NCBI RefSeq assembly: GCF_003669015.1
Contig: NZ_CP033069.1
Coordinates: forward strand, 1,739,001 to 1,803,000
Length of the DNA: 64,000 nucleotides
Direction: 5' to 3'
Source: Acidovorax sp. 1608163
Lineage (GTDB): Bacteria > Pseudomonadota > Gammaproteobacteria > Burkholderiales > Burkholderiaceae_C
Shown here one piece after another: positions 24,429 through 33,526 of this stretch (positions are counted from its first letter, which is position 1; the number at the start of each line of letters is the position of its first letter). The notes below the pieces were generated by a model. It did not search any database, was not told the DNA's origin, and saw nothing but the letters and a program-made list of their open reading frames with translations. The position numbers were made by a program, and so were the translations under genes.

Positions 24429-26956
24429 ATGTCAATGTTTCGCTCTGGCGCGTCCGAATCACAGGTGACGCCTGCTGCCGCTGTGCCTCTTGCCGAGACT
24501 GCGGTCGCGCCAACTACACCACCGGCTTCGCCGTCCCTGCTCGACGATCCGCAGGAGTGGGCGGGCTTTGGCCGCCCCTGCACGGCAGCCGGTGCCGCAC
24601 TGGACGTGCCTGCGGGCAGTGACCCTGCCAGCACGGCGTGGGATTCGCATGTGGTGCTGGATGGCATGCACTGCGCAGCGTGCGCCCTCACGATTGAAGA
24701 CGCACTGAAATCTGTGCCCGGTGTGTTGCAGGCGGACGTGAGTGCGGCCACCCGGCGTGCCCGGGTGGTGTGGCAGCCGGGCAGGGTGCTGCCATCGCAG
24801 TGGATGGATGCGGTGCAGGCCGCAGGCTACAGGGCCATGCCTGCCATGGATGCGTTTGTGCGTGGGCAGCGCCAGGTGGAAAACCGCCGAGCGCTGTGGC
24901 GCTGGCTGGTGGCGGGCTTTTGCATGATGCAGGTGATGATGTATGCGTGGCCTGCCTACGTGGCGCAGCCGGGTGATCTGTCGCAAGAGATGGAGACGCT
25001 GCTGCGCTGGGCATCGTGGGTGATTTCGCTGCCCGTCATCTTTTTTGCCTGCGGGCCTTTCTTTACCAGCGCGTTGCGCGATGTGCGCCAGCGGCGGGTG
25101 AGCATGGATTTGCCAGTGGCCTTGGGCATGGGCATCACCTTTGCGGTGAGCACGGCGGGCACGTTTGACCCCAACGGCATTTTTGGGCGCGAGGTGTACT
25201 TTGACTCGCTCACCATGTTTGTCTTCTTCCTGCTGACGGGGCGCTGGCTGGAGCTGCGGCTGCGCGATCGCACGGCGGGAGCCTTGGAGGCGGTGTTCAA
25301 CCGCTTGCCAGACAGTGTGGAGCGGCTGGGAGCTGACGGCACCTTCACCCGCGTGGCGGTGCGCCGCCTGGTGGTGGGCGACACGGTGCGGGTGCTGCCG
25401 GGCGAGGCGTTTCCGGCCGATGGCGCCATCACGCTGGGCAGCACGCAGGCCGATGAGGCGCTGCTAACGGGGGAATCGACCCCGGTGGATCGGCCCTTGG
25501 GCAGCACGGTGACGGCCGGCAGCTACAACCTGCAGGCGCCTGTGGAGGTGCGCGTGGAGTGCGTGGGGGCTCAAACCCGGTTTGCACAAATTGTGGCGCT
25601 GATGGAAAGCGCATCGCTGCAAAAGCCCCGCCTGGCCCAGCTTGCGGATCGCATTGCCCGGCCCTTTTTGGTGGCAGTGCTGCTGGCGGCCTTTTTGGCG
25701 GCGGCCTGGTGGTGGCCCAAAGACCCAGGCCATGCATTGATGGTGGCCGTGGCGGTGCTCATCGTGACTTGCCCTTGTGCGCTGTCGCTCGCCACCCCAG
25801 TGGCCATGCTGACGGCAGCGGGCACGCTGGCGCGGCAAGGGGTGCTGGTGCGCAACCTGCAGGGGCTGGAGGCGCTGGCGCAGATCGATACCGTGGTGTT
25901 TGACAAGACAGGCACCCTGACGCGCGATGCGATGGCGCTGCAAGAGGTGCGCTTGGCGGCTTCGGCGCTGGACAAGGTGGCAGCCCTGTCGCTGGCCGCA
26001 GCGTTGGCGCGGCAGTCGTTGCACCCGGCATCGCGTGCACTAGTGGCCGCTGCGCCCGCTGACGATGGGCGCTGGCAGGTTGCCAATCTGCAAGAACAGG
26101 CAGGCTTGGGCTTGAGTGCCGATGTGTTTGACCGCACTGCGCAGCAGCCGCTGGGGCGTGTGCGCCTGGGGTCGGCTGTGCATGCCGGGGTGGCTGATGG
26201 GGCGGCCGATGCTGTGGGGGCAGCGCTTGCTGGGCCCCTGGATTCAACGGCTTTGTGGGTGGTGCTTGCGCAGGACGGCGCACAGTCTGGCCAGGAATCG
26301 TCCCTGGAACTGGCCCGCTTTGGGTTGGTCGAGGATGTGCGCGGCGAAGCGGCTGCCGTGGTGCAGGCGCTGGCCAAGGCGGGCTTGGCGGTGCAGATGC
26401 TTTCTGGCGACCGCCCTGGGGCGGTGCAGCGCGTGGCAACACAGGCGGGTATTGAACAAGCCCGTGGTGCGTGTACCCCCAAGACAAGTTGCAAGCGCTG
26501 CAAGCGCTGCAAGCCCAAGGCCACCATGTGGCCATGGTGGGCGATGGGCTCAATGACGGCCCGGTGATGGCGGGCGCCCATGTGTCGTTTGCCTTTGGCC
26601 GATCGGTGCCACTGGCGCGTTCGCGGGCGGATTTTGTGGTGCTGGGCGACAGCTTGGCGCTGGTGCCACAGGCGGTGCTGTTGGCGCGCAAGACGCTTTC
26701 TATCGTGCGCCAAAACCTGTGGTGGGCGGCTGGCTACAACGCGCTGTGCGTGCCTTTGGCTGTGGTGGGCTGGATGCCTGCGTGGCTGGCGGGGCTGGGC
26801 ATGGCGCTCAGCTCGCTGTTGGTGGTGCTGAACGCGGCCCGCTTGTCCAGAGGCTTGCCCGCCGTTCTGTCGGCAGAGCAGGGCGGCCCTTCTTCTTTTA
26901 CGGTTGCGGGTGTTTTGCCAGCAGCCTCTTCATTCAATGCTGTGGAGCCCGCCTGA
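24429..26956 (+). pseudogene. ccoI: Copper-transporting P-type ATPase CcoI, frameshifted
   Basis: CcoI delivers copper to the cbb3 oxidase. The first frame (24429-26567) holds a metal-binding domain (GMHCAAC, C82/C85), membrane segments, the CPC metal site (C448, C450) and the phosphorylation motif DKTGT (D492). At about 26466-26471 the frame breaks. Protein similarity (VYPQDKLQALQ, then MVGDGLNDGPVM and the last two helices) continues one frame over, to 26956. One extra G (GGTGGCGTG instead of GGTGCGTG) would restore an 842-residue protein of normal layout. Without it the ATPase lacks its GDGxND hinge and final helices. A sequencing error is a serious alternative to true loss. Confidence 0.85.
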
Positions 26957-27093
26957 TGGACATCCTTTATTTGCTGATTCCTTTGTCTGTGGTGCTTGTG
27001 CTCATGATCCTGGCGGGCCTGTGGTGGGCGGTGTACCGGGGGCAGTTTGAGAGCGTGGAGCAAGAGGGGGAGCGCATTCTCCGGGACGGTTGA
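26956..27093 (+). CDS. ccoS: cbb3 oxidase maturation protein CcoS
   Basis: A 45-residue protein: one membrane helix (ILYLLIPLSVVLVLMILAGL) followed by WWAVYRGQFESVEQEGERIL, the CcoS signature. CcoS is needed for cofactor insertion into cbb3 oxidase. Its ATG overlaps the ccoI stop as TGATG, so it is read from the same message. Its stop lies inside the FNR box of ccoN. Confidence 0.9.
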   Translation: MDILYLLIPLSVVLVLMILAGLWWAVYRGQFESVEQEGERILRDG

Positions 27094-27103
27094 CTTTCGT
27101 CAA
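27090..27103 (+). promoter_or_regulatory. FNR/Anr-type box upstream of ccoN
   Basis: TTGACTTTCGTCAA, a symmetric FNR-type site centred at 27096.5. Spacing of 41.5 predicts a transcript start near 27138, and TTAAAA at 27124-27129 can be the -10 element. ccoN begins 20 bases later, after AGAGG. Confidence 0.75.
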
Positions 27104-27157
27104 TAACCGCAATGCCAGTCTGGTTAAAACTTGTATCGCAATACAAAGAGGTGTCCG

Positions 27158-28597
27158 ATGGATTTTCCAAAAACAAATGCTGCGCACTACAACGACACTG
27201 TCGTGCGGCAGTTCTCTATCATGGCCGTGGTCTGGGGGGTGGTCGGCATGCTGGTGGGCGTCATCATCGCCGCCCAGCTGGCTTGGCCTGAACTCAACCT
27301 CGGTATTCCGTGGCTCAGCTACGGTCGCTTGCGTCCGCTGCACACCAATGCAGTGATCTTCGCGTTTGGCGGCTGCGCGCTGTTTGCCACCAGCTACTAC
27401 GTGGTGCAGCGCACCAGCCAGGTTCGGTTGTTTGCCCCCGCTCTGGCCTCGTTCACGTTCTGGGGCTGGCAACTGGTCATCCTGGCGGCGGCGATCAGCC
27501 TGCCGTTGGGCTACACCTCCGGGAAGGAATATGCAGAACTGGAATGGCCCATTGACATCCTGATCACGCTGGTCTGGGTGTCCTACGCCATCGTGTTCTT
27601 CGGCACGGTGGGTACCCGCAAGGTCAAGCACATCTATGTGGCCAACTGGTTCTTTGGTGCTTTCATTCTGGCTGTGGCCTTGCTGCACCTGGTGAACAGT
27701 GCTGCGGTGCCTGCGGGCTTCATGAAGAGCTACTCGGCCTACGCTGGTGTGCAAGATGCCATGGTGCAATGGTGGTACGGCCACAATGCGGTGGGCTTCT
27801 TCCTGACGGCAGGCTTCCTGGGCATGATGTACTACTTCATCCCCAAGCAAGCAGGTCGCCCTGTGTACTCGTATCGCCTGTCGATCGTGCACTTCTGGGC
27901 TCTGATCTTCACTTACATGTGGGCGGGCCCTCACCATCTGCACTACACCGCGCTGCCTGACTGGACGCAATCCGTCGGAATGGTGTTCTCCCTGATCCTG
28001 TTGGCCCCCAGCTGGGGCGGCATGATCAACGGCGTGATGACGCTGTCTGGCGCATGGCACAAGCTGCGCGACGATCCTATCTTGCGCTTCCTGATCGTGT
28101 CCTTGTCGTTCTACGGCATGTCCACATTCGAAGGCCCGATGATGTCCATCAAGACCGTCAACGCCCTGAGCCACTACACCGACTGGACAGTGGGCCACGT
28201 GCACTCGGGTGCCTTGGGCTGGGTGGGTTTGATCTCCATGGGCTCGCTGTACTACCTGGTGCCCCGTCTGTTTGGCCGTGAAAAGATGCACTCCATCAAG
28301 GCCATTGAACTGCACTTCTGGATGGCCACCATTGGCATCGTGCTGTACATCGCTGCGATGTGGATTGCCGGTGTGATGCAGGGCCTGATGTGGCGCGCCG
28401 TGAATCCTGATGGCACGCTGACCTATACCTTCGTTGAAAGCGTGAAGGCCACTTACCCCTTCTATGTGATCCGTGTAGCCGGTGGTCTGCTGTACCTGGG
28501 CGGCATGCTGGTGATGGCCTGGAACGTGTGGGCCACTGCAATCTCTGGCCGTTCGGTCAAGGTGGCGATTCCCGCCGTGAACGCAGCCCACGCTTGA
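27158..28597 (+). CDS. ccoN: Cytochrome cbb3 oxidase catalytic subunit I
   Basis: A 479-residue heme-copper oxidase subunit that reduces oxygen in the inner membrane with high affinity. About twelve membrane helices are present. Visible ligand segments are [12 protein letters not shown] (low-spin heme), [10 protein letters not shown] (CuB), GPHHLHYT (two CuB histidines) and [11 protein letters not shown] (heme histidines). ATG 27158 follows AGAGG. It heads ccoNOQP and is preceded by an FNR-type box. Confidence 0.96.
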   Translation: MDFPKTNAAHYNDTVVRQFSIMAVVWGVVGMLVGVIIAAQLAWPELNLGIPWLSYGRLRPLHTNAVIFAFGGCALFATSYYVVQRTSQVRLFAPALASFTFWGWQLVILAAAISLPLGYTSGKEYAELEWPIDILITLVWVSYAIVFFGTVGTRKVKHIYVANWFFGAFILAVALLHLVNSAAVPAGFMKSYSAYAGVQDAMVQWWYGHNAVGFFLTAGFLGMMYYFIPKQAGRPVYSYRLSIVHFWALIFTYMWAGPHHLHYTALPDWTQSVGMVFSLILLAPSWGGMINGVMTLSGAWHKLRDDPILRFLIVSLSFYGMSTFEGPMMSIKTVNALSHYTDWTVGHVHSGALGWVGLISMGSLYYLVPRLFGREKMHSIKAIELHFWMATIGIVLYIAAMWIAGVMQGLMWRAVNPDGTLTYTFVESVKATYPFYVIRVAGGLLYLGGMLVMAWNVWATAISGRSVKVAIPAVNAAHA

Positions 28598-28613
28598 GCC
28601 TTAAGGAGCCAAT

Positions 28614-29246
28614 ATGTCTCAAAACAATAAGCAAGCTTCTGCCGGTTTCAGCCACGAGAAGATTGAAACCAACAACTTCCTGATGATCGTGCTGATTCTG
28701 CTGGTGATCGCCATTGGCGGTCTGGTGGAAATCGTGCCCCTGTTCTTCCAGAAGTCCACCACTGAGGCTGTCAAGGGTGTAGAGCCCTACACCGCTGTGC
28801 AGCTCATGGGCCGCGATGTGTACATCCGCGAAGGTTGCTACAACTGCCACTCGCAGATGATCCGCCCCTTCCGTGCAGAAACTCTGCGCTATGGCCACTA
28901 CTCGGTAGCTGGCGAGTTTGTGTACGACCACCCCTTCCAGTGGGGTAGCAAGCGCACAGGCCCTGATCTGCACCGCGTGGGCGGCAAGTACAGCGATGAA
29001 TGGCATCGCATCCACTTGAACAACCCGCGTGATGTGGTGCCCGAGTCGAACATGCCTGCCTACCCATGGCTGGAGAAGACCACCATTGATCCCACGGATG
29101 TCGCGCCCCGCATGAAGGCCTTGCGCACGGTGGGTGTGCCTTACACCGACGCGCAGATCACTGCCGCTGCGGATGAGGTCAAGGGCAAGACCGAGCTGGA
29201 TGCGCTGATTGCCTACCTGCAAGTCATGGGCCGCGCGCTCAAGTAA
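28614..29246 (+). CDS. ccoO: Cytochrome cbb3 oxidase monoheme subunit II
   Basis: A 210-residue membrane-anchored cytochrome c. One N-terminal helix (about 22-43) and a heme site CYNCH (C75, C78, H79) followed by [15 protein letters not shown] are CcoO marks. The axial methionine is likely in [10 protein letters not shown]. It passes electrons from CcoP to CcoN. It begins 16 bases after ccoN with AAGGAG upstream. Confidence 0.96.
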   Translation: MSQNNKQASAGFSHEKIETNNFLMIVLILLVIAIGGLVEIVPLFFQKSTTEAVKGVEPYTAVQLMGRDVYIREGCYNCHSQMIRPFRAETLRYGHYSVAGEFVYDHPFQWGSKRTGPDLHRVGGKYSDEWHRIHLNNPRDVVPESNMPAYPWLEKTTIDPTDVAPRMKALRTVGVPYTDAQITAAADEVKGKTELDALIAYLQVMGRALK

Positions 29247-29258
29247 AGGAGAGCAGCA

Positions 29259-29396
29259 ATGGACATCACCACCATGCGCATCGTGGCCACGCTGGCTTCG
29301 ATGGTCTGCTTCATCGGCATCTGGGTGTGGGCCTACATGGGCCGCAATCGCGCCCAGTTCGACGAGGCCGCTCGCTTGCCGTTTGAGCAAGAATGA
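29259..29396 (+). CDS. ccoQ: cbb3 oxidase small subunit CcoQ (FixQ)
   Basis: A 45-residue protein with one membrane helix (RIVATLASMVCFIGIWVWAY) and a charged tail (GRNRAQFDEAARLPFEQE), the standard CcoQ shape. It lies between ccoO and ccoP, with AAAGGAGAGC before the ATG. It stabilises the oxidase complex. Confidence 0.9.
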   Translation: MDITTMRIVATLASMVCFIGIWVWAYMGRNRAQFDEAARLPFEQE

Positions 29397-29420
29397 ACTC
29401 CACCAGAATGAGAAAAACCC

Positions 29421-30329
29421 ATGAGTGACTTCACCAGCAATTTCTGGTCGGTCTTTGTGACCGCGCTGACTTTGATCGGCATCTTTGGCTGCGCCTTGCT
29501 GCTTTGGATGGCCGGCCGCAAAAAGGTCGTGGCAACGGCCGACAACACCACAGGCCATGTCTGGGACGAAGACCTGGTTGAAATGAACAACCCCCTGCCA
29601 CGCTGGTGGGTGTGGATGTTCGTTATCACCATCATCTTTGGCTTGGGCTACCTGGCGGCTTACCCAGGCCTGGGCACCTCGGCTGGCAAGCTGGGCTGGA
29701 CCCAGAAGGGCGAGTACGAGGCTGAAGTGGCAAAGGCCAACAAGGAGCTGGAGCCTCTGTATGCACGCTTTGCCGCCATGACACCTGAAAGCATTGCGGT
29801 TGACCCGCAAGCCAAGGCAATTGGTGAGCGCTTGTTCATGAACAACTGCGCGCAATGCCACGGCTCGGATGCCCGCGGCAGCAAGGGTTTCCCGAATCTG
29901 GCGGATGGCGACTGGCTGCACGGCGGCACCCCAGACAAGATTCTGGAAACCTTGCAAAAGGGCCGTATTGGCAACATGCCTCCCATGGCTGCAGCAGTGG
30001 GCACGCCTGAAGATGTGCGCAACCTGTCGCACTACGTGTTGAGCCTGTCGGGCAGCCCCCATGATTCCTTGCGCGCCTCTTTGGGTAAGTCCAAGTTCAC
30101 GGCATGTGCCGCCTGCCACGGCATGGACGGCAAAGGCAACCAGGCCCTGGGTGCCCCCAACCTGACCGATGACATCTGGCTGCATGGCTGGGGTGAGGCG
30201 GCCATCACTGCCATGATCAACAACGGCAAGGTCAACCAAATGCCTGCACAGGCAGAAAAGTTGACGGAAGCCCAGATCAAGGTGCTGGCCTCGTATGTTT
30301 GGGGTTTGTCAAACAACAAGGCTCAGTAA
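29421..30329 (+). CDS. ccoP: Cytochrome cbb3 oxidase diheme subunit III
   Basis: A 302-residue membrane-bound diheme cytochrome c, the electron entry point of the oxidase. Two N-terminal helices (about 10-30 and 62-80) flank NPLPRWWVWMF, a CcoP signature. Heme sites are CAQCH (C143-H147) and CAACH (C229-H233), each with a downstream methionine (NMPPM, NQMPA). A terminator follows. Confidence 0.96.
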   Translation: MSDFTSNFWSVFVTALTLIGIFGCALLLWMAGRKKVVATADNTTGHVWDEDLVEMNNPLPRWWVWMFVITIIFGLGYLAAYPGLGTSAGKLGWTQKGEYEAEVAKANKELEPLYARFAAMTPESIAVDPQAKAIGERLFMNNCAQCHGSDARGSKGFPNLADGDWLHGGTPDKILETLQKGRIGNMPPMAAAVGTPEDVRNLSHYVLSLSGSPHDSLRASLGKSKFTACAACHGMDGKGNQALGAPNLTDDIWLHGWGEAAITAMINNGKVNQMPAQAEKLTEAQIKVLASYVWGLSNNKAQ

Positions 30330-30338
30330 GCTGGGTAG

Positions 30339-30372
30339 GGGCGGTATCGGGTGATGCCGCCCTTTGTTGTTT
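30339..30372 (+). terminator. Terminator after ccoP
   Basis: A 10-bp stem (30339-30348 with 30353-30362, one G-T pair), loop GGGT, then TTTGTTGTTT. It separates the oxidase structural genes from ccoG, which may be reached by read-through. Confidence 0.75.
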
Positions 30373-30408
30373 GGGTTGAGAAGTTTTGAAGAATTAAAGA
30401 GCGCCACC

Positions 30409-31866
30409 ATGAAGCAACCCAGCGAGTCTCCTCGCAAGGTCATTCCCATCGCTCCCGTTGCGGCTGATGCTTCCGATGCCTCCAGCAGCCAGGTTGAGAT
30501 CGTCTCCCTGTATGAGGCGCAGAAGAAGATTTACCCGCGATCGATCAGCGGCTTGTTTGCCCGGTGGCGCTGGGCCATGGTGTTCCTGACCCAGTTGGTG
30601 TTCTATGGCCTGCCCTGGCTGGAGTGGGGGCAGCGCCAAATGGTGCTGTTCGATCTGGGCGCGCGCCGCTTTTACATTTTTGGTCTGGTCCTGTATCCGC
30701 AGGATTTCATCTACCTCACGGGGCTGCTGATCATTTCGGCACTGTCTCTGTTCTTGTTCACTGCCGTGGCAGGGCGCTTGTGGTGTGGGTTTGCGTGTCC
30801 GCAAACGGTGTACACCGAAATCTTTATGTGGATTGAGCACAAGATCGAAGGTGATCGCAGTGCCCGCTTGCGCCTGGATGGCGGTCCATGGACCTTTGAG
30901 AAGGTTCGCAAAAAGTTTTTGAAGCAAGCCATTTGGATTGCAGTAGCCCTGTGGACAGGGTTCACTTTCGTTGGCTACTTTGTGCCGATCCGCGAGCTGG
31001 GTGCTGAGCTGATCGCGTTGCAGGGCGGCTGGCAGATTTTCTGGGTGCTGTTTTACGGTTTTGCCACCTATGGCAATGCGGGCTTCATGCGTGAACAAGT
31101 GTGCAAGTACATGTGTCCTTATGCACGCTTTCAGAGCGCCATGTTTGACAAGGACACGCTCATCGTCAGCTACGACGTGGCGCGTGGTGAGCCGCGTGGG
31201 CCCCGCAGCAAGACCGTGGATCACAAGGCCAAGGGCCTTGGGGATTGCATCGACTGCACGCTGTGTGTACAGGTGTGCCCTGTGGGTATTGATATTCGCA
31301 AAGGGCTGCAGTACGAGTGCATTGGGTGCGGGTTGTGCGTGGATGCGTGCAACACCGTCATGGACAAGGTGAAGTACCCCCGTGGCTTGATTCGGTTCAC
31401 TACCCAGAACGGCGTCGTGAAGCGCTGGTCGCAGTCTCAGATCCTGCGGCGCGTGCTGCGGCCCCGTGTGTTGATTTACAGCGCCGTGCTGGTGGCCTTG
31501 TGTGTGGCCATGCTTGCCAGCCTGATGACCAGAACGCCTTTGAAGGTCGACGTTGTGCGGGATCGCGCCGCCTTGTCTCGCATCGTTGCGGGCGGTAAGC
31601 TGGAGAACATCTACCGTATCCAGATCATGAATGCGACGGAGTCGCCTCAGCGCTACCACGTAGCAGCCAAGGGGCTGGAAGGCTTGGAGGTTGTATCGGA
31701 GTCTGCTGTGGACATTGAGCCTGCGCAGTCACGTTGGGTGGCGGTGCGCTTGCAGGTGCCCTATGGGTCCGCAACGCCGGGTTCGCACCCTGTGACGTTT
31801 GAGATTGGGGCGGAAGGTGGTGGCGCCCATGTATCGGAAAAAACGGTCTTTTTGGTTCCTCGGTAA
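30409..31866 (+). CDS. ccoG: cbb3 oxidase accessory ferredoxin CcoG (FixG/RdxA)
   Basis: A 485-residue membrane protein with Fe-S clusters, reported as a Cu(II) reductase in cbb3 assembly. Several helices surround a CGFACPQTVYTEIFMW motif. A double ferredoxin domain follows: CIDCTLCVQVCPVGIDI and CIGCGLCVDACNTVM. The C-terminal part after another helix is an immunoglobulin-like periplasmic domain (FixG_C). ATG 30409 is preceded by AAAGAG. Length is normal. Confidence 0.94.
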   Translation: MKQPSESPRKVIPIAPVAADASDASSSQVEIVSLYEAQKKIYPRSISGLFARWRWAMVFLTQLVFYGLPWLEWGQRQMVLFDLGARRFYIFGLVLYPQDFIYLTGLLIISALSLFLFTAVAGRLWCGFACPQTVYTEIFMWIEHKIEGDRSARLRLDGGPWTFEKVRKKFLKQAIWIAVALWTGFTFVGYFVPIRELGAELIALQGGWQIFWVLFYGFATYGNAGFMREQVCKYMCPYARFQSAMFDKDTLIVSYDVARGEPRGPRSKTVDHKAKGLGDCIDCTLCVQVCPVGIDIRKGLQYECIGCGLCVDACNTVMDKVKYPRGLIRFTTQNGVVKRWSQSQILRRVLRPRVLIYSAVLVALCVAMLASLMTRTPLKVDVVRDRAALSRIVAGGKLENIYRIQIMNATESPQRYHVAAKGLEGLEVVSESAVDIEPAQSRWVAVRLQVPYGSATPGSHPVTFEIGAEGGGAHVSEKTVFLVPR

Positions 31867-31911
31867 GCAGCCTGTGGTCTCGCTGTCTTACCCGTTTTGA
31901 TGGAGTTTGCT

Positions 31912-32193
31912 ATGTCTTCGATTTCCTCTTCAGCTCCCGCTCCCGTTCAGGCGGCTCCTTGGTGGAAGTTTGGCCATGTTTGGCTGGTGCTCTCTGGCCC
32001 CGCTATCGTCGTGGTAGCGGGCTTCGTTACCTTGTGGATTGCCGTCTCCAGCCCTGACCCCGTTGTGGCTGAAGACTACTACCAGCAAGGCATTGATATC
32101 AACAAGAGGCTGGAGAACCCGCAGCCTGGCATGGCGCCTGCGCTCAAGGGCCGCAACCATGCCGTGACACCGCTCAAAGACCAGCCCCGCTAG
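31912..32193 (+). CDS. ccoH: cbb3 oxidase accessory protein CcoH (FixH)
   Basis: A 93-residue protein with one long helix (VWLVLSGPAIVVVAGFVTLW) followed by the FixH motif VVAEDYYQQGIDINKRL. It takes part in cbb3 assembly. ATG 31912 has TGGAG eight bases upstream, better than the ATG at 31900. It lies 45 bases after ccoG. Confidence 0.9.
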   Translation: MSSISSSAPAPVQAAPWWKFGHVWLVLSGPAIVVVAGFVTLWIAVSSPDPVVAEDYYQQGIDINKRLENPQPGMAPALKGRNHAVTPLKDQPR

Positions 32194-32271
32194 TTGCGGA
32201 GCCTGGGCCTTCATGGCGGTGCGGTAGGCCCAGGCATCGATGCCTTCTCAAAACCATACGGAGACACCACG

Positions 32272-32565
32272 ATGTGGACACAGCGTTTGATGTGGATTGC
32301 TTGGCCGGCCTTTTTGGTCGCCGGGGCTTTGGAGGTGTTGGTGTTTGCAATGGTTGACCCCCAAGACCTGCACTGGTTTGGGCAGCCGCTGGCATTGTCT
32401 CGGCTGGGGGTGTACACGCTGGCCTTCTTTGCCTTCTGGGTGCTGACCATGGCGTCCGGCGCTTTGACCACGCTGCTGGCCATGTCACCGTTTGAACTCA
32501 ACCGCTGTCCTGTGCCTGACCAAGATCGACCTGACGATTGCCGCAAGACACCGTCTTGCCCATGA
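32272..32565 (+). CDS. Small two-helix membrane protein of the cco locus
   Basis: A 97-residue protein with two hydrophobic segments (about 7-24 and 44-70: LGVYTLAFFAFWVLTMASGA) and a cysteine-containing hydrophilic tail (NRCPVPDQDRPDDCRKTPSC). ATG 32272 follows GGAGACACC. I do not recognise a named family. Its position in line with ccoH and just before fnr suggests a link to cbb3 assembly or regulation. Confidence 0.75.
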   Translation: MWTQRLMWIAWPAFLVAGALEVLVFAMVDPQDLHWFGQPLALSRLGVYTLAFFAFWVLTMASGALTTLLAMSPFELNRCPVPDQDRPDDCRKTPSCP

Positions 32566-32614
32566 GGCCGGATGGCATGCCTCCGTTAGTCGGCATGCCT
32601 CAAGACCCAACCGA

Positions 32615-33337
32615 TCAGTGGCAGGCTTGTTGGTTGTTCACGATGCGGCGTAGCGCGTCGGTGTCCAAAATTCGCACGTGGCGTTGGCGAACTTCGACAG
32701 TTCCATCCTCTACGAATTTGGAGAAGGTGCGGCTCACGGTTTCCAATTTGAGGCCCAGGTAGCTGCCAATTTCTTCCCGGGTCATGCGCAGCACCAACTC
32801 TGATTGAGAGAAGCCGCGGGCATGCAGGCGCTGTACCAGGTTGAGAAGGAAGGCTGCCAAACGCTCTTCAGCCCGCATGCTGCCCAAAAGGAGCATCACG
32901 CCGTGTTCGCGCACGATTTCGCGGCTCATGATTTTGTGCACATGGTGCTGTAGTGCAGTCACTTCGCGTGATAGTTCTTCAATGCGATCAAACGGCATCA
33001 CACAGACTTCGGCATCTTCCAATGCCACGGCGTCGCAGGTATGGTGATCATTCACAATGCCATCCAGGCCGATGATCTCCCCGGCCATTTGAAAGCCCGT
33101 GACTTGATCGCGACCATCTTCAGTGGCTACGCAGGTCTTGAAGAAACCCGTGCGAATGGCGTACAGCGAGGTGAAGGCTTCGCCATTGCGAAAGAGTGTG
33201 CCACCGCGCTTGACTTTGCGGCGCACGGCCACCACCTCGTCGATGCGCTGCAGCTGTTCGTCATTGAGGCCAACGGGCATGCAAAGCTCGCGGAGGTTGC
33301 AGTTGGAGCAAGCGACTTTGATGGTGAGCGGATTCAT
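32615..33337 (-). CDS. fnr: FNR-type oxygen-sensing transcription factor
   Basis: A 240-residue CRP/FNR regulator. Fe-S ligands are C10, C13 and C19 (CSNCNLRELC) and C112 (EVCVMPF). A cyclic-nucleotide-like beta-roll, a dimer helix (EELSREVTALQHHVHKIM) and a helix-turn-helix (MTREEIGSYLGLKLETVSRTFSKF) follow, with the E--SR residues that read TTGAT half-sites. ATG 33337 was chosen because MNPLTIKVACSNC is the usual start; ATG 33367 is possible. It is divergent from hemN across an FNR-type box, so autoregulation is likely. It probably governs the surrounding cco, hemN and usp genes. Confidence 0.95.
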   Translation of the reverse strand: MNPLTIKVACSNCNLRELCMPVGLNDEQLQRIDEVVAVRRKVKRGGTLFRNGEAFTSLYAIRTGFFKTCVATEDGRDQVTGFQMAGEIIGLDGIVNDHHTCDAVALEDAEVCVMPFDRIEELSREVTALQHHVHKIMSREIVREHGVMLLLGSMRAEERLAAFLLNLVQRLHARGFSQSELVLRMTREEIGSYLGLKLETVSRTFSKFVEDGTVEVRQRHVRILDTDALRRIVNNQQACH

Positions 33338-33460
33338 GGCACAGAAACCTGGTTGATGTTCGGGCATATCGTGCACGACGAGGGAGGCCGGTATGCCTCG
33401 GTCTGCGAGTAGTGGCAGATGATATGCATCAAATTGTCGCTCTTGTGGAGATGACTTCAC

Positions 33461-33474
33461 TTGATGCAGGTCAA
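33461..33474. promoter_or_regulatory. FNR/Anr-type box between fnr and hemN
   Basis: TTGATGCAGGTCAA, nearly identical to the box before the usp gene. For hemN a box at -41.5 predicts a start near 33509 with TAAGCT (33501-33506) as -10, 18-26 bases before the ATG. The fnr start is 124 bases away on the other side. Confidence 0.78.
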
Positions 33475-33526
33475 GGACGCAAGAGGAGGGGTGCGGCACA
33501 GTAAGCTAGTACGCAAGGATATCCCC

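Noticed and set aside
26460..26480. Programmed -1 frameshift in ccoI, by analogy to copA
   Set aside because: No X-XXY-YYZ slippery heptamer and no obvious stimulatory hairpin; copA frameshifting occurs near its N-terminal metal domains, not here.
28557..30239. 560-codon minus-strand frame opposite ccoO/ccoP
   Set aside because: Shadow of cytochrome genes; no start signal or motif.
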